A stretch of 64,000 bases of DNA, taken from the NCBI RefSeq assembly GCF_030272615.1, contig NC_081409.1, positions 879,317,220 through 879,381,219 on the forward strand. The letters are read 5' to 3'. The stretch's first letter is position 1, and each line of letters opens with the position of its first letter. Under the pieces are notes generated by a model, which was not told the DNA's origin, ran no database searches, and saw only the letters and a program-made list of their open reading frames with translations. A program made the translations under genes and the position numbers. Positions 12,475 to 23,686 of the stretch are shown here, piece after piece. Source of the stretch: Cryptomeria japonica (taxonomy: Eukaryota; Streptophyta; Pinopsida; Cupressales; Cupressaceae).

Positions 12475-14841
12475 ATGGCTAGTTATAGAGCTCGATTGCA
12501 CCTGTCGGACCGAGTACATTCATATCAGAGACCTCCTGGGACCGACGGCATGGTATTTTTCTTATTTTTTTCCTGATTTTTGCCTGTTTTATGCCTATTT
12601 TTTCAAAAAAATTCCATGATCACTTTTTGCTCTCTATTATGCAATCGCTTGTCGATTTTCATGCATTAGTGTTAAGTGTACCGCAAACACTTTAAATGCC
12701 ACGCATGCATCCTAAGTGTTACACATTAGCTTTAATCATGTCGCATTCATGTATACCATTACACATAAGTGTCAATCATTACGCATTCGCCCATTTGATT
12801 ACGCATTAGCTTTAATCATTACGCAAGAGTCATATTTGTACCGCATAAGTCATAACTTTCACGCATTTGTTGTATATGTAAGTTTTTGTCTGCGTTATTT
12901 AAGTTTTTTTGGATCTGATATCTGATATTTTGATCATTTTCTCGTTGCAGGAGACCATTGGAGTGTTATATTGTCAACAAAGCAAACCTAGTGGACTTGA
13001 TCTCCGAGTTGACTTACCGGATGATGAGATCAAGCATATCCGTCAGCTTGGTCTATACCATGTTTTGCATTTGCCAGAGGTTACAGCCAACAAGGCCATG
13101 ATTATAGCTTTGATAGAGCGGTGGCACTCCGAGACCTGTTCGTTTCATCTTCCGACTAGTGAGGCATCCATTATGTTAGAGGATGTATGGTGTATACTGC
13201 GTATTCCCATTCATGGTGAGAGGGTTATATATGACCATGAGGATGGCATTGCTGGACTATATGCACTTTTTGAATATGAGATTCAGGATTTGCAGATTAG
13301 TGGCTGTTATGAGATACCTTGGGCCTGATTAGATTATGATGACCTAACCATTGTATTATGTGGTATTGTCAGTGGTTTACTTATACCTGACAGATGAGGT
13401 CATGGGTTTCCAGTGGGATGGGGTAGAGTGCTCCATGATATGATTGTGCATCATCGACTGTATGCTTGGGGTCCTTGTCTACTTGCCATGTTGTACTATC
13501 AGATGCATGGTATAGTCTATCTGGTATACCGTTCTATCAGTTGTGGTGTTACTTTGCTTCAGAATGGCATGGGAGCACATTTCTATTTCTAGGCCTATCA
13601 TTCATGTAGACTTACAGCCTAGTGAGCCTTATGCCTTCAGGTATACAGCAGGTATCAGACACGGGGGTTCGGGGAACACCTTGTACTGGAGACATCAGTT
13701 TGATATATTGCAGCATTTTATTTAGAGACCTTATTTAGATTGCCCTGGTTGGCCTGATGATGTAGTACACTTGTCTTTCTGCCGACAACAGAGATATCTT
13801 ATTGGGAGGACCTTTGAGACTCAGCAGATCATAAAGATGTATCTTTCTGGGTGGGTTCTCAGACAATTCGGTGAGGTACAAGTGACACCTATGGTTACTG
13901 CATATTTTGCTCATGTATCGCGAGAGGTATCTGATTGGGGTGTGTGCATTCAGCCACATGTTGCTTCTGCTGAGTTCGATTCTTTGCAGCCATTACTATG
14001 GGGTTGGGGTAGAGGTGGAGTGGATCCAGGGATGACGGAGGAGTACGATGCATGGTTTGCTAGGCATGGGCCAATGCCTTTGACTTATCCTGTTGTTCCG
14101 ATTACAATACAGCAGATTCGCCATCCTAGATAGCGGTTGAGGATAGATGTAGGGGAGAGAGCCGAAGGAGGAAGAGAAGGTGGAGTTGATGGAGGAGATG
14201 GTGGAGATGAGGGAGGAGGTGGGGGAGATGATGGAGATGAGGATGTAGATATTGGTGGAGACACCGAGTCTATTAGCAGTGCTAACAATGATGATTCTTC
14301 TGATTCATCGAGCAGCAAGGATGGAGGTGATCATGAGGATACGTTGGATCTGGAGGATGTGCCTCGTGCTGAGGATGGGAGAGGATAGGTTGATGATGAG
14401 CTGGAGGCTCTTAGAGGTTGAGTCCAGAGTTTGGAGGACGAGGTCGCCAGACGAGATGTCAAGCGAGAGACCTACCGTGCAGATTATGGTGCCCTTGAGG
14501 CTGAGAGAGATCGTCTCTAGAGGGAGAGAGATGAGGCAGTGCGGAGATGTTCAATTACTATGGATGCCTTCGATCAGCTTTTTAGAGCAGGTACAGATGC
14601 GCGTGACCAAGCATATAGGTATTTCACTGTTGTGCAAGAGTCTATTTATTATTGGTAGGCATATGAGAGAGTCATCCCTGAGGGTCAGAGAGAGCCTAGC
14701 TTTAGTGCATACATGGGGAGGAGATCGAGTAGATCTACTTCACGATGGACTAGCAGTGGTGGTGTTATGGGACCACCTCGACATCCTAGGGTGGGATCTA
14801 GTGGACAAGATCCACCTACTGACAGAGGTAGTGTTGGTTGA
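12475..14841 (+). pseudogene. Plant mobile domain (PMD) gene, spliced, antisense to Tat pol
   Basis: Exon 1 (12475-12552) encodes MASYRARLHLSDRVHSYQRP...GM. An intron with GT...AG ends (12553-12950, 398 nt) keeps phase 0, and exon 2 continues ETIGVLYC. The PMD (PF10536 type) spans about residues 30-420: DDEIKHIRQLGLYHVLHLPE, FHLPTSEASIMLEDVWCIL, GWGRVLHDMIVHH, AWEHISISRP. Next are an acidic Gly/Asp/Glu region (14137-14385) and a coiled coil (14389-14640). Total about 655 codons. The gene has one frameshift near 13560 and eight premature stops (3 TGA, 5 TAG, no TAA). PMD proteins include the nuclear MAIN/MAIL silencing factors, and PMDs are repeatedly found in plant transposons. Antisense extra ORFs are known in Tat elements, but its role here is unknown. 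Confidence 0.8.
12553..12950 (+). other. Intron of the PMD gene with ACGCATT motif array
   Basis: Begins GTATTTTTC and ends CTCGTTGCAG; both flanking exons stay in frame. Between 12660 and 12870 it holds about 11 degenerate copies of TTACGCATTAG, spaced about 20 bp. Confidence 0.65.
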
Positions 14842-14900
14842 TCATGTTATTTGAGCCTTCGGGCTTATTTATTGTATTCACACACATTATCATTTTTGAG

Positions 14901-14901
<1 letters not shown>

Positions 14902-14942
<41 letters not shown>
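14902..14942. repeat. AT dinucleotide microsatellite
   Basis: About 20 uninterrupted TA units just downstream of the PMD stop codon. Confidence 0.9.
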
Positions 14943-14948
<6 letters not shown>

Positions 14949-16234
14949 TGGGTTTGGTAATGATCTATGTATGTTTTATATGATGTTATGAGTTTTATGA
15001 TGCATATCTATTTAAATTCTATCTGATTCTAAATGCAATGGTAGTACATGTATGTAGTAATGATGTAAATGAATGCAAATGAATGCAAATGAGACTATAA
15101 TGAATGCAAATAAACTCTATAATGAATGTATGCTTTTTGTATGATAATGGTTGAACCAATTTTAACTCAGATACACCTTGAAGAAATGTTAGTCAGATGA
15201 TAGAGAGAAAAATTGATGATAGAAAGAATGTTAGAAAGAATGTGATTTTAGACAGAAGATGAGAAACCAACAAACTATCAATAAGCAAATGAGATGAAAA
15301 TAAGAATGAAATTGAATAGATCATGAACTTGTGTCACATATTTGATTGCGTCAATATATATTCATCACTGAGCCTTATTATTGAACAATGAAGCTTTAGC
15401 ACATCAGGGTATAAGGAACCAAGATGTAAAGATATCTCATTATAGAAACAAACACGTAGCAGACAAGGAGTGAACCCTCCATTCTAGGAATTGTGTTAGG
15501 GGTCGAGGTATGTGTGGAGATTTCACCTTGATGTGAAGGCTCTTATCACAGACACCCACTAGAGCAATTTCCCTAGAATTTCATTGGTTCACACCACAAA
15601 CAGCAAACAAAGAAAAAGATAATGCCCATCATAGCTCCTCTAGTCACTTGTGGACATCCTTGAGTAGCATAGGAACAATATCTGTCGCTAAATGATAAAA
15701 AGATAAAGACTGACCCAGACAAAATTCAGCAGCTATACTGACCTTGTGCCTTCATTCTCAGTTGTTTGATGTGATGGTTGATAATGTCTGATCTTAGAAA
15801 GTTGCAGACCCTGTTTAAGACTGACCTGTCTGATTTCAACTGTATCCTCTTCTGTTTAAGACAAGATAATGATCATGTTGATGTGGATATGATATGATTG
15901 ATAAGACAGTTTGATCAGTTGATTGCAGATGTTTGACTGGATAGTCGTATCCTTTGTTAACTTCATGTGAAGTGTTTGTTGGATATCTACTAAGGTATTT
16001 GTTTCTCACAAGACATGTTATTGCAAGTTTTTGATTGATTGATTGATTTTCGATTTTTAGTTCTTTTCCAAGAGCTTTTTTTTATGTTTTTGGATTTTGT
16101 AGATCTATATTTGAATGTTTTTGGATGATTTTTTCAGGACATTTTGCAGATGTTTTTTGGTTGATTTTTTTCAGGATCGTATTTGAATGTTTTTGGTTGA
16201 TTTTTTCAAGACATTATATGGATGTTTTGGGTAT

Positions 16235-16440
16235 TTTTAGTTTTTCAATGTTTTTGAATTTTGAGTTTTTCATTATTTTTGAATTTTGAGTTTTTTCATT
16301 GTTTTTGGATTTTGAGCTTTTCATTGTTTTTGGATTTTTGAGTTTTTCATTGTTTTTGAATTTTGAGTTTTTTCATTGTTTTTGGATTTTGAGTTTTTCA
16401 TTGTTTTTGGATTTTTGAGTTTTTCATTGTTTTTGGATAT
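16235..16440. repeat. T-rich tandem array, about 29-31-bp period
   Basis: About seven variants of TTTTTGAATTTTGAGTTTTT followed by CATTG. It merges into the 30-bp array that follows. Confidence 0.75.
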
Positions 16441-16597
16441 TTTTCAGGACTTTATACGATTTTTTGGATTTTTTCAGGACTTTATCTGATTTTTTGGATT
16501 TTTTCAGGACTTTATCTGATTTTTTGGATTTTTTCAGGACTTTATCCGATTTTTTGGATTTTTTCAGGACTTTATCTGATTTTTTGGATTTTTTCCA
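16441..16597. repeat. 30-bp tandem array, five copies
   Basis: Five nearly identical 30-bp units containing TTTTCAGGACTTTATCTGAT followed by TTTTTGGATT. Each unit contains a polypyrimidine-TTTTTCAG, which looks like a 3' splice acceptor repeated at fixed spacing on the plus strand. Confidence 0.9.
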
Positions 16598-17733
16598 TTA
16601 TGCCCCCAGTGTGCAGACATGTATGACATGATGATCTGTAGAATGTATGTGGAGACAAATGAATTTTTGAGATGACCTATGTGAATGCAATATGCAGGAA
16701 GAAGATGCATTTCTTATTCGAACAAGGTTGACTATCTTTGTTTTTGCATTTGTAATACACCTATTGAAATAGAGGTGCAAAACATTTCATAGATAAGTAG
16801 TCAATCGATCTTTAAGGTCATTTGGAACATTCATCTCAACACACTTAGTGACTAGGATTTACAAATGGAGACACGGAAAACTTCCCCATTGGTTCTTGAA
16901 ACTTTGATCTTCTTTTGCCCATGTGTGTACAGATGAGTTAATTCCTTCTCTTGTGTTCACTAAAGATCCTTAGTATCCTATATGACTAGCTACATAGTTT
17001 TTCTAACTTCAAAAGCATCCCGAATAGAGCCTCACTGCCAGCAAGCCTTGAGAGCTTCAACAAGGTTATAGACTATAATTTCTCAAATATTGCTCCATGG
17101 CTAGTAGGCGTTCATAGCCCTGATGGAGTTATTTGTATGTTCCCATAGTCAACCTTTTTATCGCATTTGTATACATGATATTTTAGTTATATATCATTGC
17201 TCTTTTGCCTTTAGATGGATATTTGGCATAGCTCTTTTTCTTTTTTCTTTTTTTTGACTTGTAAGTAATGAAACCTACTTGGGCATGACAATTACAGCGG
17301 CGTTGAAGCAAAATTTTAGATTTTGCACTAGTCATATGATCAACTAGGTGTCTAGAATGAATTAGAGATCTTCTTAATGTGTGAGATATAACAAATGATA
17401 GATTGTGGGTTAACAAGTCTCAAATAGGTAAATTGCTACCCAACCATAAGTAAAGTGTCGTCATAGGGTAATGTTGAGAATGAATGACTTTAGAACCTCC
17501 AAGACTTCATGTCGGAATATCTAAAAAAGGGGATGACCCTTGTTTTCCTTAGATGCAAACAGATGATAAACTTGAACAGTTGCCTTGTTTTATTGATGCT
17601 TCTATATGAAAATGCAAAAACTTTTGGGAATGCGATGCATTTAAAAAAAAAGAAAGAAACTATATGCAATGAAGATGATTTTTAAATGATATGATATGCA
17701 ATGCGGAAAAGAAAACCTAAACTAACCCAACCT

Positions 17734-18960
17734 TTAGGTATAATATCGCTTAAGGTACATGTTGTTCATAGGGTCAGAGATTGGATCTCCCTCCATGGTA
17801 GCCAAATTATAGGCTTCATTGCCTATGACCCTTGTTATAATGAAAGGACCTAGCCAATTAGGTTCGAATTTTCCTAGCCTTTATCGTTCTGCTAGGTTCC
17901 TTTGATTCTCTTTAAGTACTAGATCTCCCACTTGAAAAGTTCATGGGTGGACCCATTTATTATAACTTTGTCTCAGTCTATTTTGATATCCTTGTAGATG
18001 GTTAAACATTGTTTGTCTTTTTTCATCAAGGGTTTCGAGTTCTTGTAACCTTGCTACCCTGTAGTCTTCCTCTGATATGATGTTCTGTAAGGAGACTCTT
18101 AGAGATGGTATTTCTATTTCAATGGGGAGTATCGCTTCTATCCCATAGACCAAGGAATATGGTGTTGCTCCTGTAGGTGTGCATACTCCTGTTCTGTAAG
18201 CCCAAAGAGAAGGATTTAACTGGAGATGCCAGTCTTGTCCTGTGTAAGTGACTACTTTCTTAAGAATTTTCAATATTATTTTATTTGTAGCCTCTGCTTG
18301 CCCATTACTTTGTGGATAATATGGCGTGGCAAATCTCTGTTGTATGTGGAACTTGTCACACAACTCTTTCACTTCCTGCTTTTTAAATGGACGCCCGTAA
18401 TCTATAACAAAGCACATTGGAATTTCATATCTACATATAATGTAGTTGAGCATGAATTTTGCTATCTACTTTCCAGTGGTGTATGTTAAAGGAATCCCCT
18501 CAACCCACTTAGTAAAGTATTCAGTGGCTATCAAGATAAAATTGTACCCATTAGAAGAAGTAGGGTTGATTTTACCCACTAGATCTAATCCCCATTGTGA
18601 AAATGGCCATGATGATGTGATGGGTTGAAGATCTTGTGCTGGTGCATGAATAAGGTCTCCATGCATTTGGCATTGTTTACACTACTGTACATACTTGTAA
18701 GCATCCTTTTCCATGGTTGGCCAGTAATACCCTGTTCTCACCAATTTCTTTGACAATGGCAGACCGCTTTGGTGAGCCCCACAGATTCCATCATGGACTT
18801 CTCTTAAAGCAAGGTGTGCTTCATTAACATCCAGACATCGGAGAAGAGTTTCATCGAAACCCTTTCTACACAAAGTATCAGCTATAATGGTGTATCTAGA
18901 TGCCTGACGAATAAAGGTCTTCTTTTGATTTCTGGACAGATCTGGTGACATGTATTCGGT
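17734..18960 (-). pseudogene. int: Tat integrase
   Basis: Inserts cDNA into the genome. HHCC finger (EVHDGICGAHQSG...CKQC, 18660-18830), core D in GLDLVG (about 18585), second D in VIDYGRPFK (about 18395; the usual DNG is DYG), E in NGQAEATNK (about 18290). The C-terminal region has VGDLVLKE...GKFEPNWLGPF (17790-17930), and the pol frame ends at TAA 17734-17736. Stops at about 18680, 18464 and 17938 break it. A chromodomain is not seen, as expected for Tat. Confidence 0.9.
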
Positions 18961-19109
18961 GTGTAAATATGTATATATTTTATTGTACCAAGGTGATTCT
19001 GGACCCACAATTACACATACATAGTCTAATAAGGGAGTCTCATATGCAGGTAGCATTAATTGTTCTATGATAAACTCAAACTGAGTTTTGTTAGCAGGCA
19101 TATTCATAA

Positions 19110-19488
19110 GAGATCCTATGGTTGCCATTGCATCTGCTGCCTTGTTTTGTATTCTTGGGATTTGTTCAAAGGTAATTTTGTTGAAGTTCTCCTTGTAATA
19201 TTCGACCAACTTCTTATAAGGAATGAGTTTGTCATCCTTCATGTTGTAGTCATCATTGACCTGGTTTACAATCAACTGCGAATCACCATAGACCTGTAAC
19301 TCTTGTATTTTCCATTACACAGTAATACAAAGCCCTATGAGGAGAGCTTCATATTCAGCCATATTGTTGTTGCATGGGAAATTGATCCTAAATTACTTGG
19401 TTATAACATCCCCTTGAGGATTAATGAAGAGAATACCTGCTCTAGATCCGTGATTTGTATATGACCCATCAAAATATAATTTCCACAT
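19110..19488 (-). pseudogene. arh: Second (archaeal-like) RNase H, Tat element
   Basis: Extra RNase H between the first RNase H and integrase. WKLYFDGSYTNHGSRAG carries the first Asp, NNNMAEYEALL the Glu, QVYGDSQLIVNQV the second Asp and RIQNKAADAMATIG the final Asp. All four catalytic acids are visible, though stops at about 19392 and 19310 interrupt the frame. This dual RNase H layout is described for the plant Tat lineage and is the best lineage marker here. Confidence 0.85.
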
Positions 19489-19579
19489 TACTGAGGCAGT
19501 TAATGTAAACACAGATTCATCTGGAAAGTCTATCAGTAACAAATGACTGTCCTGTATAGGAGCCTCTACTAATTGATCT

Positions 19580-19995
19580 GCTATGATTTGTCCTTTGATG
19601 GATTTTCTGTCTATGTATTCTATATCAAACTCACTCAAGATCATAACCCACTTAGCCAATCGCCCAGTCAATGTTGATTTGCTCAATAGATACTTGAGTG
19701 GGTCAAAGTGTGCAATGAGTTGTACCTTATGACTCAACATGTAATGTCTGAGCTTTTGTTATACAAAGATTATTGCTAAGCATGCTCGCTCTATGGGGGT
19801 ATAATTAATCTCATAGCCAATCAGAGTCCTCCTTATATAGTAAATGGCTCTTTCTTTTCCATTTTTGTCATGTTGTGCCAATAGAGCTCCTAGAGCTGAG
19901 TTCGTTGTTGATATGTATAACAATAGAGGTTGTCCTGGAGTAGGGGATATTAACACTAGTGTGTTCAAAATATAATCTTTCAAAGCTTGGAAAGC
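19580..19995 (-). pseudogene. rnh: First (gypsy-type) RNase H, Tat element
   Basis: RT-linked RNase H fold: PLLLYISTTNSALGALLAQ, RAIYYIRRTL, YTPIERACLAIIF, then HFDPLKYLLSKSTLTGRLAK and the FDIEYIDRK block. The first catalytic position, usually D in LYxSATD, reads S-T-T-N here, so catalysis is doubtful even apart from the stop near 19758. In Tat elements this ancestral RNase H is often degenerate and backed up by a second one. Confidence 0.8.
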
Positions 19996-19999
19996 TTCC

Positions 20000-20890
20000 T
20001 GGCAATGTTCTGTCCATTTAAAAGTAACTCCTTTCTTGAGTAAATGTTGGAATGGGTGACACTTATCTGCCAACTGTGTTATGAATATCCTTATAGATTG
20101 CAGTCTTCCTTGTAATCCTTTGAGTTGTTTAAGTGTTGACGAAGGTTGCATATCAATGATTGCCTTGACCTTAGCAGGGTCTATTTCAATTCCTCTATTT
20201 GACACTATAAACCCTAACAGTTTACCTATTGTTACGCCAAACACACATTTCTTCAGATTTAATCTGACATTATATTGTTCTAACCGATTAAATATGTATG
20301 TAAGAAATACAATGTGACTTTCTCTGGTTTGTGATTTAGCCAATATGTCATCCACGTAATCTTCCATTATGTTATGGATCATATCATGAAACAACGTTGT
20401 CATGGCTCTTTGGTATGTTGCTCCAGCATTTTTAAGACCAAATGGCATCACATTCTAGTAGTACATTCCCCATGGGCATGTAAAGGTCATTTTATGTTGA
20501 TCTTCTGGTGCAATCTTAATCTAGTTGTATCCTGAAAAACCATCCATTAAGGATAGCATCTCATTTCTAGCTGTTAGGTCAACTATCATGTCGATATTGG
20601 GTAGCGGGAAGTCATCCTTTGGACAAGCTTTATTTAGATCTTGAAAATCAGTACAGATTCTTATGCCTCCTGTGGGCTTTGTCATAGGTACCAGGTTGGA
20701 TATCCATTCTACGTAGTCAATAGGTCTAATAAAACCTACATCCAGCAACTTTTGTAGTTCTATTTTAACCAGTAATGCGATACTTGGATGCATTTTTCTC
20801 AATTTTTTCTTGTAAGGTTTAACTCCTGGTATCAATGGTAAGTGATGCAACACTAATTCAGGGTCTAAGCCTAGCATGTCTGAATAGGAC
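20000..20890 (-). pseudogene. rt: Tat reverse transcriptase
   Basis: RNA-dependent DNA polymerase. Motifs in order: LVKIELQKLLDVGFIRP, VPMTKPTGGIRICTDFQDLN (motif A region), FPLPNIDMIVD, SLMDGFSGYN, MPFGLKNAGATYQRAM (motif B), and catalytic YVDD (20347-20358). Stops near 20521 and 20455 (TAG and TAG-like) separate motif A from motif B. The order and the KACPKDDFPLP block are typical of Ty3/gypsy RT. Continues straight into RNase H. Confidence 0.9.
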
Positions 20891-20907
20891 CAAGCAAATT
20901 TGATAGG

Positions 20908-21315
20908 TCATTGCTTGAAAAAATGAATGAATCTATCTTTTTCTTCTTTGCTCAATGATTTTGCCAGATGGATGTTACGTACAATCTCCCCTTCTGCTAT
21001 GTTTACTTCTTCTGTTTCCTCTGTAAGTAATGTTGAACTTTCTCTTTCCATAGGAAGATTACCCAAGTCACTTTTGTCATTATCTTCTGTTGGAGTACTT
21101 TCTTCTCCAAAGTATGTCGTTCTATTTAGGTCTATAGCAAACCTTGCTTTATGATCACCTTGCGGAAATCCCTCTCTGATTCCTAGAAATTTTGAGTTTG
21201 CTTCGTCATTTTCAAACCAATCCAATGTTGGTTTTCCTTCTTGCCCCCAATCAATCAAGTGTGAATGTACTAGGGGTAAATCATTACTCCCTTCTTTAGT
21301 AGACTTGGATAACAT
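20908..21315 (-). pseudogene. Pol linker upstream of RT, Tat element
   Basis: A frame with conserved Tat-like content: LVHSHLIDWGQEGKPTL, then an acidic stretch, then LSKEEKDRFIHFFKQ just before the RT. In Tat elements a similar acidic segment with 'KEE...LI..L+' precedes the RT core. No catalytic residue expected. Confidence 0.55.
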
Positions 21316-21505
21316 GAAGAATTGATTATTTGACTGGCTTTGTGTATCTTCATCCTATATAAGCCTTATTTGATTTTGTAATATTACACTTTCTGGTGGG
21401 CTAGAATCATGGAGTGATAAGAATTTGTAATCATGAGTCTGTCTCACTTTCAATATATGTTTCATCATATGAGTTATCATCACTTATTTCTTCTTGTTCA
21501 TGTGC

Positions 21506-22090
21506 CTAAGTATGTTGTAGATTGACTGGTCTTCTTTGCACATTAGTGACCCTGCTTAAGCCTGGTATAAGCCTTTGCAATCTTTCTTCATCTATTTCGT
21601 TAGGTTGAGCCTGAGTTGCTTCTCGTGGTAGAAGTAGTGACAATAACAATGGGTGGGATTTAGGTGGTGGGGGTAATCCTACATCTATTTCCACATTAGC
21701 CTGTACTGTTGTGTCAATTACTGCATCATTTTGTAACTCAGTGGTAGGTTCTTGCAAGAGTTGTCTCATGTCTTCTTCGTCTGATTCTGCACTTGGTGAC
21801 GTAGGTACTTGATTACTTGTTTGAGATGAAGATGGAAGCACCTGTGTGGACAAATTCTTTTGTGATATGTAATCTGATGGTTTTCTTGGTCGATTTAGTA
21901 TATCCAGAGTAGGTTGTCTTGCTTCAGTGATATGTTGCACATGCTTGTATCCCAATCCTTGATTTCCTGGATTATCATTAGAAACAACAAGTTCTAGTCT
22001 TCCTTGTTTCTATAACCCAAGGTCTGTGGTACCATCATATCCATGTCTTTGGAGTATTTTGAATCCATTGCCATACTAATCTGTGTGTAT
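21506..22090 (-). pseudogene. G-patch-like segment and linker, Tat pol
   Basis: Between protease and RT the minus strand encodes ILQRHGYDGTTDLGL, a stop, and then NPGNQGLGYKH (about 21940-22060). The spacing and glycine pattern resemble a G-patch, an RNA-binding module found in Tat pol and near some retroviral proteases. A proline/serine-rich, acidic linker follows (21506-21900, with VGLPPPPKSHP). Assignment rests on short motifs only. Confidence 0.5.
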
Positions 22091-22429
22091 TATGGGTTTT
22101 GTCATATGATCTTCTTCTCTATAGATCCAATGGTTAACATCTTCGTTCAAGGATTCTTCTTGTAAGTCACCCCATCTAATGAAAGAGCATGAGTCTGTGT
22201 ATCTAACAATTTCTTTTCCTTTGTCCTACTTTTGCACTGTAGTGTGAGGTTTCCCAAAGGACTTAGGAGAAAGAGACAACTATTTTCCACTTAAAGTATT
22301 TGCAATAGAGTACTCTCCACAACCCATATCCTTTATTTGTCAGGATGTTGTAGGCATATCTTTTTTTGTTTCTATGATCTTTAATGTTTCTAGCTGTGTA
22401 GTGAAAGGTGCGGCCTGATTGATAGGTAC

Positions 22430-23686
22430 CTAATTATCGACACTATCTTTCAGATAATTGCAATGTTGGAATGGATTTGGATCACCCTTTATGGTGATTT
22501 CAATACCATTATAGGGTAATTTGACACACTGATGAAATGTGGATGGTATTGCTTGCATTGTGTGGATCCATGGGTGGCCCAATAACATGTTATATCCAAG
22601 TTCTCTGTCCAAGACTTGAAAAGCAACCTCTATTGTTATTGGTCCTACCTATATAGGTAATGTTACAATGCCTTTAGATGGACGTTCTTCGTCATCATAA
22701 GCCTTGATATTTATCCTTTTGGAAGAATCAATGTGAAGTTCAGAATATCCCAGTGCTTTGACCAGTTTTAAAGCATAAATGTTGAGACCGGCTCCCCCAT
22801 CTATGAGTACTCGTCTGATCCTTTTCTTATGAATGTAAGCTTCCAGATGTAGTGGATCATTATGAAGCAATGCGATGCCTTGTTCTGTGAATGCAATGCG
22901 TGTGCCTTGTGTTAGACTTCCTACCATAGACTGGAAGGCATTTTCATCTATATCTCTATCCACTACTGAATCTTGAAGTGCTCTATCTAGTAGAGCTCTA
23001 TGTTTGGGTGAAATACGAAATAATTCGAATAATGATATCTGTGCCGGATTTTTCTTAAGTTGCTCAACTATATTGTAAGTCCCTACTGTTGGTGGTTGAT
23101 TTTGTGGTATCCCTTGTAAAGTTACCTTTGACCTACGAGTAACCACTACACAGTCTCTGTCTCTAAGCGTAATTGTGATTGTAGCGATTGTATCATTTGT
23201 ATCATAGGTTGTTTTATCAAGATTTATGTTAAATCCCTCTTCATAGTCTCGATGTGTATGTTTGACATCCATAATATGTTCAATGAGTTCATCTTCAAAC
23301 CAACCTGAGTGAGATGGTTGATCATGCCCCCAGTCTCTGAGACAAAGATTTGTATCATCATCATACTTTGGTGTTTCAGATATTATACAAATTTGGTTGT
23401 CATCTTTATGAGTGTCTTCATGATGGTCCTCTTGAACAAGTGTTTCTTGTGAATCATTGTTTGTTGTATCTCCTGAACTAATGGCATGAATAGTATAGTC
23501 GTATGAGACCTTTGGGTAGTTAGTCATATTATCTTGGGTACCTAATGTGGTAGCTTTTCCCTTGTCATGCTTAACAAAAGGATCCTTAAAAATCATATGA
23601 TTTGTGTTTGTTGAGGTTTTATCGGTATCAATTGTGATGTCCCTTGGTCTATCATATCTTGGACCAAGTTTTTCAATTTGTAGCAA
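22430..23686 (-). pseudogene. pr: Tat protease region
   Basis: Aspartic protease of the polyprotein. The catalytic block reads VLIDGGAGLNIY (about 22775-22815), the Tat-type DGG/DGS variant of the DTG/DSG motif. Downstream is YNMLLGHPWIHTMQAIPSTF (about 22540-22600), the conserved LGRPW block that follows the active site. The upstream part (22900-23600) is a poorly conserved acidic linker. A stop between 22649 and 22612 splits the domain. Confidence 0.8.

Larger units (their letters stand above)
14842..17733. other. Spacer between the PMD gene and integrase, Tat element
   Basis: Non-coding on both strands. It lies between two converging transcription units and so could hold both 3' ends. It contains an AT microsatellite (14902-14942), a stretch with repeated AATGCAAATGAATG (15060-15115), and two T-rich tandem arrays (16235-16597). 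Frames at 16598-16780 and 17183-17416 are unsupported. Confidence 0.55.

Noticed and set aside
14085-14318. A minus-strand Ser/Pro-rich frame opposite the PMD acidic region
   Set aside because: It is the complement of Gly/Glu/Asp codons in the PMD gene and has no features of its own.
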